64,000 bases of DNA, taken from Acanthornis magna. Taxonomy: Eukaryota; Chordata; Aves; Passeriformes; Acanthizidae. The notes beneath the pieces were generated by a model, which searched no databases, was not told the origin of the DNA, and saw only the letters and a list, made by a program, of their open reading frames with translations. Below, one piece after another: positions 56,765 to 64,000 of this stretch. Position numbers and translations under genes: made by a program. Location: assembly GCA_036785705.1 (NCBI GenBank), contig JAWUZG010000056.1, positions 17,652,001-17,716,000 of the forward strand, in the 5' to 3' direction. How positions within the stretch are numbered: position 1 is the first letter of the stretch; every line of letters starts with the position of its first letter.

Positions 56765-57140
56765 AGGTGACCCTGCTGTCCAGGTGACCCTGCTGTCCAG
56801 GTGATGTGCAGGTGACCCTGCTGTCCTGATGATTCTGCTGTCCAGGTGACCCTGCTATGCAGGTGACCCTGCTGTCCAGATGATCCTGCTGTGCAGGTGA
56901 CCCTGCTGTGCAGGTGATCCTGCTGTGCAGGTGATCCTGCTGCCCAGGTGACCCTGCTATGCAGGTGACCCTGCTGTCTGAGTGATCCTGCTGTCCAGGT
57001 GACCCTGCTGTCTGAGGGATCCTGCTGTGCAGGTGACCCTGCTGTGCGGGTGACCCTGCTGTCTGAGTGATCCTGCTGTCCAGGTGACCCTGCTGTCTGA
57101 GTGATCCTGCTGTGCAGGTGACCCTGCTGTGCAGGTGATG
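56765..57140. repeat. 17-bp GC-rich minisatellite, about 21 units
   Basis: The unit is GTGACCCTGCTGTCCAG, with variants GTGATCCTGCTGTGCAG, CTATGCAG, CTGCCCAG and CTGTCTGA; one unit near 56800 is shortened to 11 bp. The CTGTCTGA-GTGATCC pair recurs four times in the second half, which points to a two-unit (34-bp) higher-order expansion. Minus-strand open frames of 87-144 codons over the array read HSRVTCTAGS-type repeats and are not genes. Confidence 0.97.
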
Positions 57141-57270
57141 TGGCTCTGCTCCTGTCCTCGGGCAGCATCACAAAGTGGGCTAAAAGTACCTTGGAATGTG
57201 CACTCGTCCCTCCCTGTCACGGGGCACAGTCATTGTCTGGCAGGTGCGGGGCTGATATTTCCTTGCAGAC

Positions 57271-57335
57271 ATGGGATGGTTTGGGTTGAAAGGGACCTTC
57301 AAGATCATCTTGTTCCATCCCACCACCATGGGCAG
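57271..57335 (-). mobile_element. CR1 LINE 3' end, antisense
   Basis: ATGGGATGGTTTGGGTTGAA, AGGGACCTTCAAGATCATCT and CCCACCACCATGGGCAGG are the reverse of the CR1 tail. About 65 bp. Confidence 0.9.
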
Positions 57336-59570
57336 GTGGCATCCGTGAATTTCCATCCCACGATGGAAACTCTACCTAACCCTTATAATCCTTTCTATAA
57401 TTGTCCTGATATCTATCCCGAATTCTTCTTTGGTTATCTTTGTCCTTCCTATCCTGGACATGGAGGAGGGAGTACCCAAATATGATGAGCACAAGCATCT
57501 CCCCTGCTGCTGTGCCAGGTTGGAGTTACAGGTTAAAATCCTGGAGTGATGCCGTGATAAAATCTGGCAATAATGGCAGAAATCCCTCCTGCTTCACCAA
57601 GTTCCAGCCCCAAAAGAATGTGTGAGGATGAGTTAAACCCCAGGGAATTGGGATCTCTAGTAAAAACAAACACGAGCAGCCTCTTCACTATTGCAACTCC
57701 GTTATCAAAACCCCTTTTCAGAAAATGTTTAGTTAAAGATTTAGTTTGGAACAAACATTGTTAAAGCATGACCATCGGGCTGCTTATTGGAGCCAGATGT
57801 TGATTCTAAGGACATTTGGGTCCATTCAGGGATTTTTCATGCCCTCATCAACAGGGGTGAGCAGAAGGATTTGGAAAGCTCTGACTCAGATCCTCAACTT
57901 GCCCAAAAATGCACAACCCCACTGGAAATGCCTCACCCTGTGCCATTCCAGGGCGATATTCCATAATGGCCAGCATCTTTTTTGTCTTTCTGGTTTTTTC
58001 TAAGGAATGACTGGCCTCTCCCAAGCTGTCCTTCTTGATTTTTCTGTTAGTCCTGCATACTTCTTGAACAATCTTTTAGGAATACTTCTCCCTGAAGGCT
58101 GACTTTCTTCCCAATTCAAAAATGAGTATCTGTTGACCTAATCCTGCGAGCTGGCTGGGTGTGACCAGCCCACGTTTTCCAGTGGAATGGTGCCCTCGGA
58201 CGATGTTCCAAAATCTGACCCCTGTTTCCAAACCAAAGGCCAGCAGAGCCATGGGCCCTGCACGTTGCATGAAGCTTTGGCCAAATTCATGTGCTGAAAA
58301 AAAATCAAACCCAACCAAAGCTTTGCAAGGCTGATTTTAATACTTTTTAGAGCTGCTTCTTCGATTTTTACTGCTTGAATGTTGATTGCTGGCTGCTTTG
58401 TGGATGGAAATCTCACTGGAGAGGCTCAGCAGGAGAAAAACAAACATGAGAGAGAGCCCAAGGGTGCTCCGTGTCCTCCAGACCAGGCTGACCTGGGCTT
58501 CTGGAGCCTGATCCTTGATGGGAATGGGGTTTGGAGCAGGTTCCAGAGGAAGAAGGCACTCGATGGCCACGTGGCCTGTCTTTACCTGTGCCACTCTGCT
58601 CCTGGGCAGGGCTGTGGACCTCCCTGGGAACAGATCTGTGTCAGGGGCAGTGTTTGAGCGGAGGGGGACAGCAGCCCCAGAGCTGGGGACACGTGTGACA
58701 CGCAGGGGAGGGACCCTGAGGAGCCAGCCTGGCTCTGGCAGGGCTGAGCTGCCCCAGCCCTGGCTGTGCTGTGCTGGGGAGGGGAAGGAGCCAGCAGCAT
58801 GTGGCTTCCCCTGGAGCTGAGTGCCATGGCTCAGCTGGGCTTTGGTGCAGGAAGGGTTCTCGTGTAAAACCACGGAGGTTTCTTTCCATCCTGGACTTCC
58901 TTGAGTTGAGAAGGGACGATGAGAATATGGGAGAAAACACAGAACAGCAGGGCAGGTCTTCACAGCCTTTTCTCCTGCACACCTGATGCAGAATTTGGGG
59001 CTCACATCTATTCACCCATCTGCAGACTGCCCTGAGAGGCAAACCAAATGTGGCAGTGGGCAAGAACTGGGGGGATTTGCTTCAGAAGTCCACCCTGGCA
59101 GTAAAAGATCCCTGCTGACCCTCCTGTCCTCCCTCTTCCAGGGCACAGAGGCTGCCGTGTCCCCAGAGCCCACAGCTCCATGCAGGCAGCTCTTGGGCTT
59201 TGCGTTGCTAAAAGACACAAAAGCATTTACAGAAAACATCACAGCGTGGCCAAGGTGAAAAAATAACTTATTGTGACATGAAAATGGAATTTACATCATC
59301 AGAAAAACACGAGCTCACATCCAGGAGCACATCAGCTCTTGGAATATCGCTTTCCCTTTGCCATGCTCTGTGCCTGCGCCGGGGGTGTTGCAGAGGTGTG
59401 GAGCTGCAGCTCCCCGGGGTCCAGCCTGGGCTGACTGGTGCTGTTTACAGGAAGGCTGGGCTCGCTGGAGCTCAGCCTGACAGCACGGCGTGGCCGGACA
59501 GCGCGGCAGGCTCTGCTCAGAGGGACCATTGTCCAGGGCTCCTAAGACTTTCCACTGCCTCGACATTCTG

Positions 59571-59583
59571 TGACGTGACTCAG
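59571..59583 (+). promoter_or_regulatory. Composite CRE-half/AP-1-like site
   Basis: TGACGTGACTCAG joins a CRE half-site (TGACGT) to a perfect AP-1/NF-E2-type core (TGACTCA) sharing bases. It lies in CpG-retaining single-copy DNA (59330-59760). Perfect AP-1 cores occur by chance every few kilobases, so this is only a hint. Confidence 0.25.
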
Positions 59584-61581
59584 AGTTGTAAACATTGGCA
59601 CCAGCTGCTCTTCTCACTGAAACCATAAACCCATTAAGGGAAATTTGTTTTCTAAAAATAATCTGATCAATGAAAGGACTCTCTCAGCGTCCCCAGCCCC
59701 TCTTCCCCGCCTCCCTCGTAATGACTTCCTCGTAAATACGCTCCCTTGGAGGAGGAGGATGCCTCGTGCCAGTCTCCATTGACCCAGCCCCAGTCCTCCA
59801 GTGAAGATATTTCAGGGGTAGCTTAGGGCCTCATTAAGAGATATTTTGCTCTTTAGTGTGAGCAGAGCAGAAAGGGAAGGTGTGACTGCAGCAGTTTCTG
59901 TAGGAAGAGGAGAACACGGCCCTGTGCTTGGGAAGATTTCTGTCATATTTATAATATCAATGCCTGTGGATGGTCAGCACTGCGAAGTGAAGGTCACAGG
60001 GAAGGCAGGCTGGGGTTTGGCAGGAGCTTTGGATGGATCCTGTGGCATTGCATGCCCTGATCAACTCTGCTTCACCTTTGCTGGGTCACAAAAGGGACTC
60101 TCAATTCATCCCTCGCAGCTTCCAGGCAATCAAGGGCTCCTCTCCACACCATCTCAGATGTCAGCACGGTCTGGGTGGGGGCACTTTGGGCAGCTCTGTT
60201 TGTCACCCTGGCTCTTCTCTCTCCTCTCTGAGGCTGAGGCGAGGCTGGCAGGCTCGGGGTGGATTTCTTGGCTGACACCATGGAATGCCAAACATTGCTG
60301 TGTGCGTGCAGCACTTTGGGAAAGCCAGCGAGAGCCAATCTGAAATTTGCTCTTTGCTTAGGTAATACTCCGCTCTATCCATGCAGTGTGGCAGGGCACA
60401 TTCTGATTGTGCAAGAACTACTGAAAAATGAATGATGAATTCCACAGCAAGGGGCAGAGCACGAAGGAAAGTCGGATGTGATGCTGAATGTCCCTCCGTG
60501 GATGCTGCTCTCAGGTGCCTCCACCTTCATGGCAGTGGGTGATGGTGCGGAAGGAGAGAGCTTTTCTGGTCTAGAAAAGCTGTGACTTTGTAGCTCTGCT
60601 GTGAGTAGATCAGATCAGATCCCTCCATGTCCATGTAGGTTTTCATGATCCACCCAAACAGCCCAGCTCCACAGCCCTCCCCAGGCTTGCGGCTGTGCTC
60701 TTCCCAAGAAACCTTACCAGGCCAATGACTAACTTGCTGCTGGATCAGGGTCACAGATCTTATCTCTTACCTTTCAAAAGCACTGCTGTAATTTCTGAGC
60801 TGTCCCTTTATGATCCAGTCTGCTTTAGATAGAAGGAAAGGACAAGGTGCATTTGGCAGCAGCAGGTTTTGTTTTCGGTGGGCACTCAGGGAGAGGTGAC
60901 CTGCCCTGCTGATCTGCCTGAAGGGATCATTCCTGGAGATCCCAGTGTCCCTGATGTCAGCTGGACATGGTCATGCTGCCTCTGGTGATCTGCCTCGATG
61001 ACACCTCAGGGGTTTGTCACAGAACAGAGCTAGGGGAAAAACTCCAGAGGAGTTGGTATAAGGAATCTCAGCCTTCCTGATGCCATTGCCTCTCCAAAGC
61101 TGCCCCTAACTTCTTCTGAAGGATCAGTGTCTTTTTAAACAACTGGGAAGTGATCCCCTCGAGCCAGAATGGGTGCAGTCACTGGTGCTGCTGCAAAGCT
61201 GTGCCATTCCTGCCCTGTTTTCTCCATCAGGGAACACCATCCCACAAAGGGCACTTGGTGCTTTCATTCAGAAAGTACCGAATTTCATTACTTTTGCTGC
61301 TGCCCCTGTGGTTTGCAAACTGCAAGTGTGAACCTGTTTAATCTGGCTATTAAGTGGAGATTTTGAAACAACACAGACCCAAAGTGCCGGCTGAGGGGAA
61401 GGTGCCAGCACAACTGTGACCACAATGGAAAGGAACCTATCCCAGGATTAACTCCTGGTGCCATGGGCTGATCTTTCCACAGGGAGGGCTTGGAGCCTTC
61501 CCTTGGCTCGCCCGGTCCCTGGACAGAGCTCCCCTTTTATCTGATCCTGCTGCCCTGTACTTTGCTGCTTGAGACACCGGG

Positions 61582-61602
61582 GGTTTATTATTTTAATAAA
61601 CC
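61582..61602. other. Perfect hairpin enclosing an AATAAA signal
   Basis: GGTTTATTA and TAATAAACC (9-bp arms) flank a 3-nt TTT loop; AATAAA lies at 61595-61600. This layout, followed by GTCTGGGTTTGCC, recalls the poly(A) region of an avian LTR, but no LTR borders (TG...CA) or second copy were found. Confidence 0.35.
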
Positions 61603-61881
61603 TGTCTGGGTTTGCCTAAGGCCAGTTTGGAGCGAGCCCTACCCCTGTAATTGGGGTCTGGGGTGGTTTGGGAGGGTTTTGTGCTATGCTGCTGCTCCAG
61701 GGATGCCTGGAGCTCCCTCCCAAGACCTGAGGTGACCTGAGGTGCTGTTCTGCTCCCCTGTGCAGGCTCAGGTGACCCCACCTGGGCTGTCACTGCGCCC
61801 TCCTCGGTCCCATCAGCACCAGGGAGCTGCCCCAGGGGTGCTGCCCACCCCAAAACACATCCCAGTGCGACTGGCAGAGCT

Positions 61882-61905
61882 GGGAGGGTGGTGGGCAGGA
61901 GAGGG
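61882..61905 (+). other. G-quadruplex motif
   Basis: Four G3 runs at 61882-61884, 61886-61888, 61893-61895 and 61903-61905, with loops of 1, 4 and 7 nt, in a wider G-rich stretch to 61940. Confidence 0.5.
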
Positions 61906-62479
61906 AGGCTCAGGGTGGGCCGGGGGGAGGAAGGGAGCATTTAATCATGGCAGCACGAGGGCTGCGTCCCCCTCCTCCTGCCCCCGATAAGGGACTGGTG
62001 CTCTGGGGAACAGTGTCTGCAGCTCAGCAGGAAGGAAGGAGAAAGGGAATGTGGGAAGAACAGGGTGGTTTCCAAGAGAGGGATGGGAAAGGAAGGGATT
62101 TCTTCAGAAGGGAAGAGGATGAGCTGGGAGATAGGAGTGCTTGGAGCAGTGCAGATAACCCAGCCTCGGGCCTGATGGAATCCCAGGGGGCTGCGTGGAG
62201 AGGCCCCAAAGCAGCATCAGTGAGGTGCCCTCAAATCCCTTTTGTCATTTGTCATCCTGGAAATTCCCATGGGAAGTCCTGACCAGGTCTGTCCGTGCCA
62301 CCCTTTTGCAGTGGGACAAGCACTGTGTGGGGTGACCCTCAGCAGCCCCAAATCCATCTCTCGGGGCAGGCAGGGGGGCAGGGTGCACCTCAAAACCCAG
62401 GAATGTGGGCGCAGTCCTGATCCATAAAGGGATCATTTCCATGGGAGTTTCACCACTACTGTGGCGTTGTCGCTGTCCT

Positions 62480-62790
62480 GATCCTCAGTCTCACCAAGCA
62501 TAATTAGTTTATTTTTAATGAGCGCTGAGATTCTTGCACAATCAAATCAAAGGGCCTTTAAGATAAAGTTTAAAAGCTGCTAAATTAAGAAACTCGGGCT
62601 TGTGATCAGCAGAGACCATTGGAGAGCTGACATAAAAGCGTGCTGGGGGTAAAACCAGAAGGGACATTAGAAACAACTATTATTTTTAATTTTTGTTCCG
62701 CTGCTGCTGTTAGGGATAGCAGAAATCATAACATGAGAATTTTAATGCATGGATTTTAACACATCCTAATTGATGGATGGGGAGGGGTCT
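62480..62790. promoter_or_regulatory. Candidate conserved non-coding element
   Basis: AT-rich and repeat-free with CATAATTAGTTTATTTTTAA, a TCF/LEF-like ATCAAAG (in CAATCAAATCAAAGGGCC near 62540), TTAAGATAAAG and several ATTTTAA words. Homeodomain and TCF words together are common in developmental enhancers. Not testable from one sequence. Confidence 0.27.
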
Positions 62791-62929
62791 TGCCTCTCGG
62801 GGAGCTGGCTTCTGGTGAGGGAGCAGCTCCCAGCCCTGCCCCTGCCTCGTTTGATGCCACAGCAAGATTTCGGTGGCTGTGCCGCCAACAGGCGCAGCCC
62901 TTTCTTTTCTAAACATGTGTGCTTTGAAA

Positions 62930-63335
62930 GGGAAAAGGTTGTTGCCAGCATGTCTGACTCCTTCGTCCTGACAACATCCGACCATCCATGTTATCAAGCC
63001 TTGCTGGGACCTATCAAGAGACATAGTTAAACAAGCTGCTGTTTATCTGGGGGAAGCTGTATTAATTGCGCAGTGGGATAAAGAACTGGCCGGCACCAGG
63101 CAAATCTCTCTGGCATGGGAAAGGGACGGCCGCCTCCGCTAACAATGGGCTGGGCAGAGAAAGTCGCTCCGTGCCGGAGCCCTTTTGCTTTGCAGACTTC
63201 GGGATTTTTTTTGAACAGCTCCGAGTCCTGTGTTTTGTTTGCCCATTTAGAAAGGAGAAATCAGTGATGGTCTGAGCAGGAAATGCTGGCGCGGGGCTGC
63301 GGAGCCGGGCTGGGCTCGGGAGCTGCGACCCCTCC
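62930..63335. promoter_or_regulatory. Candidate CpG-bearing regulatory region
   Basis: An AT-rich part (AAACAAGCTGCTGTTTATCTG, TATTAATTGCGCAG) passes into a CpG-rich part at 63080-63330 (GGGACGGCCGCCTCCGC, GGCGCGGGGCTGCGGAGCCG). It could be a small CpG island or enhancer. No exon is found beside it. Confidence 0.25.
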
Positions 63336-63467
63336 ATCCTGTCCTGGCCACCACTCACTGCCACAGCTCACCCTGACCCAGCCCAGGGCTGCTCTGGGCA
63401 GGAGCTGCTGAGCTTCCAGCCAGGCATCCCCAAAGGCTGCGGCACAGCTCTGCTCAGCGAGCTCCTG

Positions 63468-63557
63468 AGAATCCAGAATGGCTTGGGTGGGAAGGGACCC
63501 GAAAGATCACCTTGCTCCAACCCCTTCCGTGGGCAGGGGCACCTTCCCCTAGAGCAG
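63468..63557 (-). mobile_element. CR1 LINE 3' end, antisense
   Basis: AGAATCCAGAATGGCTTGGG, TGGGAAGGGACCCGAAAGAT and GTGGGCAGGGGCACCTTCCC follow the reversed CR1 3' end to CTAGAGCAG. About 90 bp. Confidence 0.92.
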
Positions 63558-64000
63558 AAATTGTGTTTGGGGTTTGCTCAGAGCTGGGGGCTTGAGGATG
63601 GTGCTGGGGTTGGGCTGGGGAGCTGCTGCTCATGGGGGAGGTTCCGTGGTGCAAGGGAACTTTCTGAGCAGGGAGTCCCTGGAGAGATGCTGGTTTTCCC
63701 CAGGGAACATGGCTTGCCAGCACTGCTGTCACCCCCATTTTGGAGCAAGTGTAAAAGGAGACTTTGCAGCTAAAGCTCATCAAATAATCCAACAGCCAAG
63801 GAGTGACTGAGGGACAGAATTCAGCGTTGTTTGTGGGCTCCTGCTCCTCATCAGCTATCCAGAAAACTGTGATGGAAACGTTTCCAAATCTCCTTCATTC
63901 ACAGGGTTAAACTTGAGACTTGGTACTCAGAGTGTGTGGTATGCTGGTGTAAAAAGCCCACCCAAACACTCAGCCGGCTGCAGGCTCAGAGCCATTGATT
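63558..64000. other. Non-genic single-copy stretch to window end
   Basis: No gene or repeat recognised; short open frames only. Confidence 0.5.

Larger units (their letters stand above)
57336..63467. other. Non-genic single-copy stretch
   Basis: Six kilobases without a recognised gene, RNA or clear transposable element. Overlapping frames on both strands at 58.3-59.6 kb (up to 222 codons, minus 58337-59005) are Ser/Cys/Pro-rich and have no recognisable domain. Candidate regulatory parts at 59.54, 62.48 and 62.93 kb, a G-quadruplex motif at 61.88 kb and a hairpin holding AATAAA at 61.58 kb are listed separately. Confidence 0.5.

Noticed and set aside
56737..57220. Minus-strand frames reading HSRVTCTAGS-type repeats
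   Set aside because: Translation of the 17-bp minisatellite.
57424..57445. Partial match to the miR-9 mature sequence (TCTTTGGTTATCT)
   Set aside because: Only the first 13 bases match, and no pairing arm for a precursor hairpin is seen.
58337..59005. 222-codon minus-strand open frame
   Set aside because: Same pattern of overlapping frames in GC-rich DNA; composition unlike a real protein.
62236..62262. Resemblance to miR-204 (TCCCTTTTGTCATTTGTCATCC)
   Set aside because: Interrupted match and no hairpin.
1..64000. CRISPR arrays, bacterial operons, ribosome binding sites, phage or plasmid features
   Set aside because: The tandem arrays lack the repeat-spacer pattern of CRISPR, and CR1 and MIR elements show vertebrate nuclear DNA.

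Overview
The window looks like bird nuclear DNA, most likely from a songbird. The diagnosis rests on repeats. Eleven stretches match the 3' end of the avian CR1 LINE (a tail such as TTTAAGGTCCCTTCCAACCC followed by ATTCTGTGATTCT), and two old amniote MIR-type SINE fossils are present. No bacterial, plasmid or phage organisation is visible. I found no protein-coding gene, tRNA, rRNA or recognisable exon that I can defend. The long open frames are either translations of tandem repeats or frames with no recognisable domain and strongly atypical composition. The window is best read as intergenic or deep intronic DNA.

Layout. 1-10.5 kb: ordinary AT-moderate single-copy DNA, with a T-run at 2.85 kb and a pair of adjacent palindromes at 4.86 kb. 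10.53-11.19 kb: a C-rich minisatellite of 31-bp units that is open in all six reading frames, ending in a G-quadruplex motif. 15.92-16.09 kb: a long AAGAG homopurine microsatellite. 17.46 kb: a sense MIR fossil. 19.56 kb: a short 17-bp array. 21.85 kb: the longest CR1 fragment. 25.23 kb: four 49-bp units, each with a hairpin. 27.96-30.89 kb: a recent local duplication in several pieces. 31.20 kb: three 98-bp units.

33.9-36.8 kb: single-copy DNA with a candidate conserved non-coding element. 36.79-37.55 kb: a large G-rich 14/15-bp minisatellite with dense G-quadruplex potential. 38.39 kb: an antisense MIR fossil. 44.94 kb: a possible DNA-transposon fossil. 45.54 kb: three 20-bp units, each carrying a perfect kappaB-type palindrome. 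52.2-57.2 kb: the most repeat-dense part, with a GATGA expansion inside a CR1, a 25-copy 17-bp AT-rich minisatellite, a T13A14 palindrome, a 14-bp array and a 21-copy 17-bp minisatellite. 57.3-64 kb: mostly single-copy, with CR1 tails and several candidate regulatory stretches.

No genes act together here. What can be read is repeat history (old SINEs, 5'-truncated CR1 copies, recent tandem expansion and local duplication) and a few stretches rich in homeodomain-type or AP-1-type motifs that may be enhancers of an unseen neighbouring gene. Those regulatory calls are inference and need cross-species alignment.
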